Source: Curtobacterium sp. MCLR17_032 (lineage in GTDB: Bacteria; Actinomycetota; Actinomycetes; Actinomycetales; Microbacteriaceae). From it: DNA of 64,000 bases. Shown here one piece after another: positions 19,472 to 27,727 of this stretch; within the stretch, counting starts at the first letter, position 1, and every line of letters begins with the position of its first letter. The notes under the pieces were generated by a model. The model was given only the letters and a program-made list of their open reading frames with translations, was not told the DNA's origin and did no database searches. The stretch is from assembly GCF_003234795.2 (NCBI RefSeq), contig NZ_CP126268.1, forward strand, positions 2,294,001-2,358,000, given 5' to 3'. The translations under genes and the position numbers were made by a program.

Positions 19472-20194
19472 CTACGCGGTGGCGGACACGGACTCCTCGA
19501 CGAGGACGTGTTCGCTCCCCCGGGCGTCGGCGCCCGGGTTCTCGTCGATGCCGATGACGCCGTAGTCCCAGCCCTTGCGGCGGTACACGACACTCGGGCG
19601 GTGGGTCTCGGAGTCGACGAAGAGGTAGAAGTCGTGCCCGACGAGCTCCATGTGGTACAGCGCGTCGTCGACCGTCATCGGTGCGGCCTCGAAGACCTTC
19701 TGACGGATGACGACCGGCGAGTACGCGGCGTCTTCCTCGTCGCGCCCGGCTTCCTGGTCGGCGTCGACCACGGGGACGGCACCGGTGGCGACGGTCTCGA
19801 TGAGCCTGCCGTCGGCGGGCTCGACGCCCATGCCCTCGAACCCCGCACCCGAGGCCTCGGCCACCGAGGTCGGACGGTGACGCCCGCGGTGCACCTTCTT
19901 GCGGTCACGTGCCCGGCGCAGGCGCTCGGCGATGCGCGCGAACGCCAGGTCGAAGGCGGCGTACTTGTCCGACGCGGCGGACTCGGCCCGGACGAGCGGT
20001 CCGGGTCCGATGAGGGTGAGTTCGACGCGGTCCTCGCCCTGCGCCCCGCTGCTCTTCTCGTGGTGCCGGCTCACCCGCACCTCGAAGGCGAGGGCCCGGT
20101 CGGCGAGCACGTCGATCTTCTCGGACTTCTGCTCCACGTAGGCCCGGAATCGGTCGGTGACCCCGACGTTGCGGCCCGTGATCGTCACGTCCAT
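19472..20194 (-). CDS. hpf: long-form ribosome hibernation-promoting factor
   Basis: A 240-residue protein. The N-terminal HPF/RaiA domain (MDVTITGRNVGVTDRFRAYVEQK through AFARIAERLRRARDRKK, residues 1-115) binds the decoding centre of 30S subunits. A linker follows, then the C-terminal dimerisation domain (about 180-230: VIRQKVFEAAPMTVDDALY, MELVGHDFYLFVDSETHRPSVVYRRK). The long form joins ribosomes as inactive 100S dimers in stationary phase. The ATG at 20194 is chosen for GGGAG 5 nt upstream and the standard N-terminus; an ATG five codons upstream is less likely. A TAGCCT lies upstream at 20262-20257. Confidence 0.95.
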   Translation of the reverse strand: MDVTITGRNVGVTDRFRAYVEQKSEKIDVLADRALAFEVRVSRHHEKSSGAQGEDRVELTLIGPGPLVRAESAASDKYAAFDLAFARIAERLRRARDRKKVHRGRHRPTSVAEASGAGFEGMGVEPADGRLIETVATGAVPVVDADQEAGRDEEDAAYSPVVIRQKVFEAAPMTVDDALYHMELVGHDFYLFVDSETHRPSVVYRRKGWDYGVIGIDENPGADARGSEHVLVEESVSATA

Positions 20195-20256
20195 GGCGGC
20201 TCCCATCCACATTCGGCGGTTCGCCTGCGTCCGGCGAACACCAACGCCTTGCCGCG

Positions 20257-20262
20257 AGGCTA
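20257..20262 (-). promoter_or_regulatory. candidate hpf -10
   Basis: TAGCCT on the minus strand, predicting a leader of about 55 nt. The 185-bp gap between hpf and comF holds no gene; it includes a short GTGCTC triplicate near 20351-20368. Confidence 0.4.
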
Positions 20263-20379
20263 GACCCTGCGGGCTCGACCCGTGCCGGTGCGGGCCCGCG
20301 TGCCGGAGACCTCCACCGGATGCCCAGGCGACGTCCATGTCCGTCGTCGGGTGCTCGTGCTCGTGCTCGGCGCGCACGC

Positions 20380-21159
20380 TCACACCTCCACCGTGGCGAC
20401 GGCCACGCAGCGGACGACCCGGCCACCGGCGGCCCGGACGGCCCGGATCGCCTCGGCCATCGTCACGCCGGTGGTGACGACGTCGTCCACGAGCACGACG
20501 TCCTGGCCGTCCACCCCGTCCGCGACGAGGGTGCCGACGGTGGCCGCCACGCGCTCGATCGCGGTCCGTTCCTTCTGCCCGCGGCCGGCTGCCACGGCCG
20601 CGTGCGGTCCGTCACCGCGCACTGGATCCGGCAGCGGGACGCGCCGCAGTGCCCGGGCGCGTCGGACGCCCGCACGCCGCAGCACCGTCACCACCGGGTC
20701 GAAGCCGCGTCGCCGGTGCCCACGTTGCGAGGGCGGGACGCGGAGGACCACCGTGCCCGCAGGCGCTGCGGCGAGCGCCGACCGGACGAGGTCCGCGGTC
20801 CGTCGGGTGAGCCCACGGACGACGTCCACCCGCCCCCGGAGTTTCCACTCGAGCACGAGGGTGCGGACGAGACCGTCGTACTCGTGGGCGGCGTCGAGCC
20901 GGACCCCGGCGACGAGCCGGGTCCGCGTGGGGAGGGCGTCGAGTGCTGACCGGCAGGCGCGGCACAGGGCACGGTCCGCGGCGCCGCAGCCGACGCAGAC
21001 GACGGGCAGGACGAGGGCGAGGACCGTGGCGGCGGCATCGGACCAGGGCCGGGCCGCGCAGCGCGGCGGTGTCGGCGGTCGCGGCGAGCGCGCCGATGAG
21101 GGGACGGCGGCTGGCGGGACGGCGGGTGGCGGGACGGCGGGCGTCTGGAGCGTCGGCAT
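20380..21159 (-). CDS. comF: ComF-family phosphoribosyltransferase-like protein
   Basis: A 259-residue protein. After a low-complexity Pro/Ala N-terminus (residues 1-40) comes a zinc-ribbon-like segment CVGCGAADRALCRACRSAL, then the type I PRTase fold with the PRPP loop DVVLVDDVVTTGVTMAEA near the C-terminus. ComF is needed for DNA uptake in competent bacteria; in actinobacteria the role is unproven and may be nucleotide salvage or recombination. The ATG at 21159 is one option, as an in-frame GTG nine codons upstream exists; neither has a strong RBS. It lies downstream of lpqB on the same strand. Confidence 0.85.
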   Translation of the reverse strand: MPTLQTPAVPPPAVPPAAVPSSARSPRPPTPPRCAARPWSDAAATVLALVLPVVCVGCGAADRALCRACRSALDALPTRTRLVAGVRLDAAHEYDGLVRTLVLEWKLRGRVDVVRGLTRRTADLVRSALAAAPAGTVVLRVPPSQRGHRRRGFDPVVTVLRRAGVRRARALRRVPLPDPVRGDGPHAAVAAGRGQKERTAIERVAATVGTLVADGVDGQDVVLVDDVVTTGVTMAEAIRAVRAAGGRVVRCVAVATVEV

Positions 21160-21257
21160 GACCCGAGGGTGCCGGGCGGGGAGCACCGGGCGTGGGCCGG
21201 CGGGACGGACTGTGGACGGGCCTCCCGGCCGGGCCGGATGTGCAGGACGAGGCGACC

Positions 21258-21375
21258 AGCCGGCACCGACCGGAGCAGCACCGACCCGACCAGCGCCGAC
21301 CCGGCGGTCAGCGCTGCACGCCGACCAGCACCGACCGGACCAACACCGACCCGACGGTCAGCGCTGCACGCCGAG
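21258..21375. repeat. imperfect ~50-bp tandem repeat at the lpqB 3' end
   Basis: CCGACCC-R-GCGGTCAGCGCTGCACGCCGA-type sequence occurs at about 21300-21324 and again at about 21350-21375, offset by 50 bp, with a third partial ACCGACCGGA-rich copy before them. The unit includes the last codons and stop of lpqB, so a duplicate 3' end lies just beyond the real stop. The rest of the lpqB-comF gap holds one GGACGGGCCTCCCG half-site (21214-21227). Confidence 0.65.
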
Positions 21376-23103
21376 CACCGACGCCTCGACGCCGGTGGTG
21401 TCCCACGCGCCCCCGGTGGACTGCAGCACCGACCCGTCCGACATCCGGAGCAGCATCGCGCTGCCGCTCCCCCCGACGATCCCCGTGGCCCGCCCGTCCG
21501 GCTTGGCGAGCGTGTCCCACTGGCCGCCGACGGTGGTGCGGACGACGCTCGAACCGGCGCTGTTGCGTCCGACCGAGGCGACGTCGAGCTCGTCGACCCA
21601 GGCGGCTCCGACGGGGTCGCCCTCGGCGGCCTGCACCCGGACCGGCGGTCCGAGCGAGGTCGGTGCCCGGTCGGACCCCCGGGTGATCGCGACGACGTAG
21701 AGCGCTGCCCCGTCGTCGGTGTCGAGCAGGGCCAGGGCGCGCGTCGAGTCGCGGGACACCTGGAACGACACGAGTTTCCCGTCCGGCAGGGTCGAGGTGA
21801 CGGTGTGCGGGTCGCCGCCGAGGCCGTAGGCGGTGATCGACCGGGTGTCCGACCGCTGGGCGACCCAGACGAAGCCCTGGTCGTCGATGCTCGGGGCGAC
21901 CAGGTCCTCCCGGGTGTCGATGCGGAGGGGGGCCTTGCCGGACCGGACGACGAACACGCCGTCGTCGTTGCCGACGGCGGCGACCGTGCCGGAGGCGGAG
22001 AGCGCGAGGGACTGCGGTCGGAGTCCGGCGATGCGGTCGCTGAGGCCGCCGCCGAGCGCGGTGACGTCCCCGGTGCCGGCCGTCGCGTACCCGGTGACCC
22101 GGTCCTGCACGACGAGGGGACGGGCGTCGACGTCGGGGTTGCGCTGCGCGCTCGTGCCGCTGGAGTCGGGCAACGGGACGGGGACGCCCTCGACCGTGAG
22201 GTCGACCGAGGAGATCGTGGCGACGGAGGAGAGCGAGTCGGTGAGCTGTTCGCGCATCCGGACCTTCTCGACCGTGTTCGCCCGGAGCGCCTCGCTCGAC
22301 AGGTCGACCTGCGCGCTGCCGCTCTCGATCGTGACGGCGTTCAGCGAGAGCTGCGTGCCCTCGGGGAACGAGGACACGACCGAGCCCTCGAGCCACTCGG
22401 CGGGTCCGGCGAGCAGGGCGCTGACGATGCGGGTGCTCGTCGAGGACCGGGCCAGGAACCACCGCTCGTCGGGGACGAGGAACCGGTAGGTCGGGTCGTA
22501 GAAGTACAGGGCGTGCGGCTGGAACACCGAGGTGAAGTTGACCGGCGACAGGATGATCCCGTCGGGGGCGTAGCTGATGCGCCACTGGCCGTCCTCGCGG
22601 ACGAACTGGAACGTCAGCGTCGAGGACGTCGGCCGGACGGCCTGGGTGTACTCGCCGTCGGCGTCGACCGAGGCACTCGCCGTCAGCGTGTAGGTGAGTT
22701 CCTCGTCCCCGACCCGTTCGACGTCGCCGTCGCCCTGCCGGATGGTGACGCCCTGGCGCGGGTTCCACTTCTGCGAGAACCCGCTGCTGAGGAACTCGCG
22801 CGCGACCGCGTAGTCGTTCTGGGCACCGGTGGCGGCATCGATGAACTGCGTGAGCAGGTCAGTCTGGTTCGCACCGTCCTCCGGTCCGGTGGGGCGGTAG
22901 TCGACTCCGCCGGTGGGCGACTCGTTCGTGATCGACTGCCCGGAGCGGACCGGGCCGCCGGTCGGGATCGCGGCACAGGCGGTGGCGCCGAGCAGCGTCA
23001 CGGCGGCGAGCGCGGCCGTGAGCACGAGCCGGAGGCGCGTGGTGCGGGTCCGTCGGTCGGTCCGGGTCGTGCCGGTTCCTCCGTGGCGGTCGGTCCGGGT
23101 CAT
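21358..23103 (-). CDS. lpqB: LpqB lipoprotein (MtrAB accessory)
   Basis: A 581-residue lipoprotein. A basic N-terminus and a hydrophobic helix lead to the lipobox-like LLGATAC (lipidated C43), followed by AAIPTGGPVRSG, a GerMN-type domain and a C-terminal beta-propeller-like LpqB domain. LpqB interacts with the extracellular part of MtrB and modulates MtrA phosphorylation, cell division and envelope homeostasis. The ATG at 23103 overlaps the mtrB stop by 4 bp (ATGA), so translation is coupled. The 3' end carries a tandem duplication. Confidence 0.95.
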   Translation of the reverse strand: MTRTDRHGGTGTTRTDRRTRTTRLRLVLTAALAAVTLLGATACAAIPTGGPVRSGQSITNESPTGGVDYRPTGPEDGANQTDLLTQFIDAATGAQNDYAVAREFLSSGFSQKWNPRQGVTIRQGDGDVERVGDEELTYTLTASASVDADGEYTQAVRPTSSTLTFQFVREDGQWRISYAPDGIILSPVNFTSVFQPHALYFYDPTYRFLVPDERWFLARSSTSTRIVSALLAGPAEWLEGSVVSSFPEGTQLSLNAVTIESGSAQVDLSSEALRANTVEKVRMREQLTDSLSSVATISSVDLTVEGVPVPLPDSSGTSAQRNPDVDARPLVVQDRVTGYATAGTGDVTALGGGLSDRIAGLRPQSLALSASGTVAAVGNDDGVFVVRSGKAPLRIDTREDLVAPSIDDQGFVWVAQRSDTRSITAYGLGGDPHTVTSTLPDGKLVSFQVSRDSTRALALLDTDDGAALYVVAITRGSDRAPTSLGPPVRVQAAEGDPVGAAWVDELDVASVGRNSAGSSVVRTTVGGQWDTLAKPDGRATGIVGGSGSAMLLRMSDGSVLQSTGGAWDTTGVEASVLGVQR

Positions 23104-24764
23104 GCCGGCTCCTCCGTTCCGGTCGGTCCCTCGTAGGACTCGTCGAGTGCGGGCAGCGGGATCGCGGAGGTCGGCGGGGCCTCACTGCTCCGGCGGGGCA
23201 GGGTGAGCACGAACGCGGACCCCTCGCCCGGACGGGACCACACGTCGATGCGGCCGCCGTGCAGCTGGGCGTCGCCGAGGCTGATGGCGAGCCCGAGTCC
23301 GGTGCCGCCGATGGTGCGCTTTCGGCTCGGGTCGGCGCGCCAGAAGCGGTCGAACACGCGGGCGGTGTCCTCGGCCGGCATCCCGACTCCTCGGTCGCGC
23401 ACCGCGATGGCGACGGACCGGGAGTCGCTGTCGACCACGACGTCGACCGGGCGGCCGTCGCCGTGCTCGATGGCGTTGCCGACGAGGTTCCGGAGCACCC
23501 GGCGGATCCGGCGGGCGTCGAGCTGCATGGTGGTGTGTCCGCCCGGGGTGGCCAGACGCAGTTCGATCTCGGCACGGTCGGCGAGCGGGCGGAACTCCTC
23601 GACGATGTCGGCGGCGAGTGCGGCGGGGACGACCGGTTCGGTCTCGAGCTCGACGGCCTGCGCGTCGTACCGGGAGATCTCGAGCAGGTCGGCGAGCAGC
23701 AGTTCGAACCGGTCGACCTGGGCGTGCAGCAGTTCCGCGGAGCGGGCGACGGACGGCTCGAAGGCGTGGCGGGCGTCGAACAGCAGGTCTCCGGCCAGGC
23801 GGATCGTCGTCAGCGGGGTGCGGAGCTCGTGCGAGACGTCGGACACGAAGCGCTGCTGGACGCGCGAGAGTTCGGCCAGCTGGGTGATCTGTCGACTGAC
23901 GGCGTCGGCCATGTCGTTGAAGCTCCGGGCCAGCGTGGCGATGTCGTCCTCGCCCCGGACCGGGATGCGTTCGTCCAGGCGGCCGGCGGCGATCTTGCGG
24001 CTGGTCTCGGCAGCGCCGCGGATGGGGACGACGACCAGGCGCACCACGAGCGAGGTGACGAGGGCGATGAGCACGATGAGGGCGACACCGCCGATCGACA
24101 GGGTCTGCGACACGAAGTCGAGCGTCTGCTGCGCATCGGACAGGTCGTACACGATGTACAGCTCGTACTGCCCGGCGCTCGGGATCTGCAGGGTGGAGCC
24201 GACGGCGAGTCCCGGTCCCCGACCGCCCGGCCCGTCGAGCCGCACGGGCTGCAGGCTGAGCTCGCCGGTGTCGGCGGCGACCCGTTTCCGCAGGTCGTCG
24301 GTGATCACGGAGTCGGGGAACCCGGTGCTGGCGACGTTCTGCAGGATCTGCGGGGTCCGGGCTCCCGGTGTCCGTTCGATCGCGATGCTCGTCCCACCCG
24401 GACTGGTCGTGTTCGAGAGGATCGCGTTCTGCGCCTCGCTCTGCAGCGACTCGAGTTCGGTCTGGTTGTTGTCCTCGGCCGCGGTGGCCGCGTCGAAGAT
24501 GTTCTGCGCGACGATCGTCGCGCGCGCCGACTCGGCCTCGATCTGGTCACGGCGCTGCGAGTAGACGTTGTTCGAGATGCTCACCATGACCGCGGTGCCG
24601 ATCACGGCGACGGCGAGCCCGGTGGTCGCGACGGTGATCGCGGCGGACCGGACCATCAGCGAGCGACGCCAGAGGTACGCGATCCCGCGCCAGATCCGGC
24701 GGAGCCAGGTGCGGACCCGCCGGCGCACGCGGCGGAACGGCGCCGGGGCCGACGACGACGGCAC
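23100..24764 (-). CDS. mtrB: MtrB sensor histidine kinase
   Basis: A 554-residue membrane kinase. A basic cytoplasmic N-terminus is followed by TM1 (about 40-62), an extracytoplasmic sensor domain (63-221), TM2 (222-246) and HAMP (247-300). The HisKA motif is VSDVSHELRTPLTTIRL (H312), and the HATPase domain has NAIEHGDGRP and DRGVGMPAEDTARVFDRFWR. It phosphorylates MtrA. It starts at GTG 24764, 5 nt after the mtrA stop, and overlaps lpqB by 4 bp. The Ser/Ala/Pro-rich start is a little unusual but no better start is seen. Confidence 0.97.
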   Translation of the reverse strand: MPSSSAPAPFRRVRRRVRTWLRRIWRGIAYLWRRSLMVRSAAITVATTGLAVAVIGTAVMVSISNNVYSQRRDQIEAESARATIVAQNIFDAATAAEDNNQTELESLQSEAQNAILSNTTSPGGTSIAIERTPGARTPQILQNVASTGFPDSVITDDLRKRVAADTGELSLQPVRLDGPGGRGPGLAVGSTLQIPSAGQYELYIVYDLSDAQQTLDFVSQTLSIGGVALIVLIALVTSLVVRLVVVPIRGAAETSRKIAAGRLDERIPVRGEDDIATLARSFNDMADAVSRQITQLAELSRVQQRFVSDVSHELRTPLTTIRLAGDLLFDARHAFEPSVARSAELLHAQVDRFELLLADLLEISRYDAQAVELETEPVVPAALAADIVEEFRPLADRAEIELRLATPGGHTTMQLDARRIRRVLRNLVGNAIEHGDGRPVDVVVDSDSRSVAIAVRDRGVGMPAEDTARVFDRFWRADPSRKRTIGGTGLGLAISLGDAQLHGGRIDVWSRPGEGSAFVLTLPRRSSEAPPTSAIPLPALDESYEGPTGTEEPA

Positions 24765-24769
24765 GGACG

Positions 24770-25447
24770 TCAGCTCTGCGCGCCGGCCCGGTACCCGACC
24801 CCGCGGACGGTGGTCACGATGCGCGGGTTGTCCGGGTCGTGCTCGATCTTGGCGCGGAGGCGCTGCACGTGCACGTTCACCAGGCGGGTGTCCGCCTTGT
24901 AGTGGTAGCCCCAGACCTGCTCGAGGAGCATCTCGCGCGTGAACACCTGGCTGGGCTTCTCGGCGAGCGCCCGGAGCAGGTCGAACTCCAGCGGGGTGAG
25001 GGCGATGGCGGCGTCGCCCCGGCGGACCTCGTGGCCGGGGACGTCGACGACCAGGTCACCGACGTGCAGGACGGTCGCGTCGGTCGCGGTCGGCCGCAGG
25101 CGGGTCCGGATCCGGGCGACGAGCTCCTTCGGGTTGAACGGCTTCACGACGTAGTCGTCGGCACCGTTCTCGAGCCCGGCGACGACGTCGGCGGTGTCGC
25201 CCTTGGCGGTGAGCATGATGATCGGGGTGCCGCTCTCGGCCCGGATCCGTCGGCACACCTCGATGCCGTCGATACCGGGCAGCATGACGTCGAGCAGCAC
25301 GAGGTCGGGCTTCGTCGCGTGGAACGCCTCGACGGCGTCGTTGCCGTCGGCACTGAAGTCGGGCTCGTAACCCTCCGACCGGAGGACGATGCCGATCATC
25401 TCGGCGAGGGCCTGGTCGTCGTCGACGACGAGGATGCGCGGTGTCAT
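24770..25447 (-). CDS. mtrA: MtrA response regulator (OmpR/PhoB family)
   Basis: A 225-residue regulator. The receiver domain has acidic D10/D11, phospho-acceptor D53 in LVLLDVMLPGIDG, and the LTAKG and VVKPF positions. A C-terminal winged helix carries LTPLEFDLLRALAEKPSQVF and RLVNVHVQRLRAKIE. MtrA controls cell division, peptidoglycan-remodelling enzymes and osmostress genes in actinobacteria. The ATG is preceded by CGGAG about 10 nt upstream. It is the first gene of mtrA-mtrB-lpqB and is divergent from the membrane-protein operon at 25593. Confidence 0.97.
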   Translation of the reverse strand: MTPRILVVDDDQALAEMIGIVLRSEGYEPDFSADGNDAVEAFHATKPDLVLLDVMLPGIDGIEVCRRIRAESGTPIIMLTAKGDTADVVAGLENGADDYVVKPFNPKELVARIRTRLRPTATDATVLHVGDLVVDVPGHEVRRGDAAIALTPLEFDLLRALAEKPSQVFTREMLLEQVWGYHYKADTRLVNVHVQRLRAKIEHDPDNPRIVTTVRGVGYRAGAQS

Positions 25448-25502
25448 GGGATGCGGACTCCGGAGGGCAGGGTGGGCACCCAGGGACGGGTGCTCTCCGC
25501 TC

Positions 25503-25508
25503 ACGATA
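25503..25508 (-). promoter_or_regulatory. candidate mtrA -10
   Basis: TATCGT (25508 to 25503), predicting a leader of about 50 nt. The 145-bp divergent region holds no other clear site. On the plus strand CAGGAT near 25539 is a weaker -10 candidate for the opposite operon. Confidence 0.45.
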
Positions 25509-25592
25509 GCCGAGGCCCCGTCATCGGAGGTTTTCCGACAGGATGGACACGGTCGCGCTGTTCCGGCAGCGACCAGGCGAGGGGGCAGTTCG

Positions 25593-27089
25593 ATGGTCGA
25601 CGACGGATGGCAGGTCCCGGGGGCGAACGGGCCGCAGCACGGTGGCGGTGGGCAGCCGCCGCTGACGCCGCAACCGCAGGCACCGCAGTACCCGACGGCC
25701 TCGCCGTACCCGACGGCCTCGCCGCACCCGACGGCCTGGGGCCCGGTCGGACAGCCGGGAGGCACGCCCACCCCCGGCTTCCCCGTCCCGCCCATCGGTG
25801 GGCCGGCCCCACTGCCGCCCGCGTCCCGCCCGGTGGTCCCACTCCGGCCGCTGGGTCTCGCGGACGTGCTGGCCGGCGCCTTCACGGTCTTCCGCCGCAA
25901 CGCCCGCGTGCTGCTCCTCTGGGCCGTCCTGCTCTCCGGTGTCCTCGGGCTGCTGGCCACCCTCGGCACCACGGCCGGCCAGCGGATCCTGCAGAGCCGT
26001 GTGCTCTCGGCCGTCGACGGCGGTGCCCGTGGGGAGACGGACAGCATCATCGCCGGCACGGTGACCCTGTACGCGGTGCTGTCGATCGGCCTGCCCTTCC
26101 TGACCTACCTGGCGCGCGGGTTCCTCGTCGCCCCGGTCGCGGTCGACACCGGGCAGCGCGTGCTCGGCCGGCGCGGCACGTTCCGTGGCCTGTGGTCGCT
26201 GCTCGCCGGGCGCCGGGGTGCCGTGATCGGCTGGATCGTCCTGCAGCTCGTCGCCGGGATCGCGGTCGCCGTCGTCTTCGTCGTGGTCGTGATCGCGTTC
26301 GTGGCCGCCCTCGCCGCGGGCCGGAGTTCGGCCGGCTGGTACGTGTTGGCGATCGTCGTCATGGCCCTCGGGTTCACGGTGCTCCTGGCGTTCCTGGTCA
26401 CCCGGTTCGCCTTCACGGTGCCGACGATCGCGCTCGAGGGACGCGGGGTCTTCTCGGCGGCCGGACAGTCGTGGCGGCTCACCCGCGGCGCGTTCTGGCG
26501 CACGTTCGGCATCCTGCTCCTCGTGCAGGTCGTGCTCGGGATCGCGGGCAGCATCGCCAGCATCCCGCTCACCCTCGGGCTGAGCCTGTTCTCCGGCGTG
26601 TTCGACCCGCTCGGGCAGACCGCGTCCACGAGCGGCAGCCCGTCGGTCGGCGGCGTCATCGCCCTCGTCATCGGCAGCCTGCTCGTGATCGCGGTGCAGT
26701 CCGTGACGGACGTGCTGAGCGCCTCCGTCGTGACCTTCCTGGCGATCGACCGCCGCATCCGCACCGAGGCGCTCGACCAGCGCATCGCGTCGCACCTGGA
26801 CACCGGGCAGCCCGCGGACCCGTTCGCCCCGCACGCCCCGGTGGCGCGTCCGCCGTGGACGCCGGGCGCGCCGTGGTCGCCGCAGCAGCCGTGGCCACCG
26901 CAGCAGTGGCAGCCCCAGCAGCAGCAGCAGCAGTGGCAGCCGCAGCAGGGCTGGCCGCAGCAGCCGCAGCAGCCGTGGAGCCCGCAGCAGCCGTGGCAAC
27001 CGCAGCAGGGCTGGCAGCCCCAGCAGCCCGAGCAACCACAGCAGCCGCCACAGCCCTGGACCCCGCAGCCGCCGGACACCCGCGGATGA
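25593..27089 (+). CDS. polytopic membrane protein with Pro/Gln-rich tail
   Basis: A 498-residue protein. A Gln/Pro/Thr-rich disordered N-terminus (1-85, with PTASPYPTASPHPTA repeats) precedes six or so membrane helices (about 105-395) of the type seen in glycerophosphodiesterase-like membrane domains. A cytoplasmic tail (about 410-498) consists almost only of Pro, Gln and Trp (WxPQQ repeats). It is the first gene of a five-gene overlapping operon with DUF4129, DUF4350, MoxR and DUF58. From memory, the order equals M. tuberculosis Rv3689-Rv3693. ATG 25593 has GAGGGGGC upstream. The tail resembles ligands for WW/SH3-like or FHA partners, but no function is established. Confidence 0.75.
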   Translation: MVDDGWQVPGANGPQHGGGGQPPLTPQPQAPQYPTASPYPTASPHPTAWGPVGQPGGTPTPGFPVPPIGGPAPLPPASRPVVPLRPLGLADVLAGAFTVFRRNARVLLLWAVLLSGVLGLLATLGTTAGQRILQSRVLSAVDGGARGETDSIIAGTVTLYAVLSIGLPFLTYLARGFLVAPVAVDTGQRVLGRRGTFRGLWSLLAGRRGAVIGWIVLQLVAGIAVAVVFVVVVIAFVAALAAGRSSAGWYVLAIVVMALGFTVLLAFLVTRFAFTVPTIALEGRGVFSAAGQSWRLTRGAFWRTFGILLLVQVVLGIAGSIASIPLTLGLSLFSGVFDPLGQTASTSGSPSVGGVIALVIGSLLVIAVQSVTDVLSASVVTFLAIDRRIRTEALDQRIASHLDTGQPADPFAPHAPVARPPWTPGAPWSPQQPWPPQQWQPQQQQQQWQPQQGWPQQPQQPWSPQQPWQPQQGWQPQQPEQPQQPPQPWTPQPPDTRG

Positions 27090-27727
27090 GCACCCCTGGG
27101 CCCGACGAGGCGCGCCGACTGCTCGAGCAGGAACTCGCCCACCGGGAGTACCGCGGCGCGCAGGAGACGTGGTGGGACCGGGCCTCGCGGTCGTTCTTGG
27201 ACTGGCTCGGCTCCTTGGCCCCGGACGGTGTCGGTTCGCCCGGCGTCGGCCGCACCCTGCTCGTCATCGCCGTCCTCGTGCTCGTCGCCGTGGTCGTCCT
27301 GGTCGTCGTCACACGAGGCCTCCCCCGCCGCCGTGCCCGCCTCCGGCCGACGGCACCCGGCGGCGTCTTCGACGACGACGACCTCCGCTCGGCACAGGTC
27401 GTGTCCGCCGCCGCCTCGGCCGCGTTCCGCGCCGGGGACTGGGCGACCGCCGTCCTGGAGGGGTACCGCGCCCTCGCCCGCGGGCTCGGCGAACGCGACC
27501 TGGTCCTCGTCGTGCCGGGTGCCACCGCGCGCGCGATCGCCGACCGCGCCACCGTCCCGTTCCCGCAGTTCGGCGACGTGCTCCGCGGTGCCTCCGACAC
27601 GTTCGACGCCGTCCGCTACCTGGGCGCCGAAGCCGACGAGTCCGCCGCACGTCGCGTCCTCGAGACCGAGCGCGCCGTCCGGGAGGCCCGCCCCACTCCC
27701 ACGGACCGGCCGGCGGTCCCCGCATGA
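27086..27727 (+). CDS. DUF4129 domain membrane protein
   Basis: A 213-residue protein with a cytoplasmic N-terminus, one central membrane helix (about 50-75) and a C-terminal DUF4129 domain (AFRAGDWATAVLEGYRALARGLGERDLV, ADRATVPFPQF, FDAVRYLG). In transglutaminase-type proteins DUF4129 often sits next to MoxR/DUF58 systems. ATG 27086 overlaps the previous stop (ATGA), and its own stop overlaps the next start the same way. Equivalent to Rv3690 by position. Function unknown. Confidence 0.8.
   Translation: MSTPGPDEARRLLEQELAHREYRGAQETWWDRASRSFLDWLGSLAPDGVGSPGVGRTLLVIAVLVLVAVVVLVVVTRGLPRRRARLRPTAPGGVFDDDDLRSAQVVSAAASAAFRAGDWATAVLEGYRALARGLGERDLVLVVPGATARAIADRATVPFPQFGDVLRGASDTFDAVRYLGAEADESAARRVLETERAVREARPTPTDRPAVPA

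Noticed and set aside
26917..26940. CAG microsatellite as an independent repeat element
   Set aside because: It is in frame and encodes the Gln run of the PQ-rich tail, so it is treated as part of the gene.
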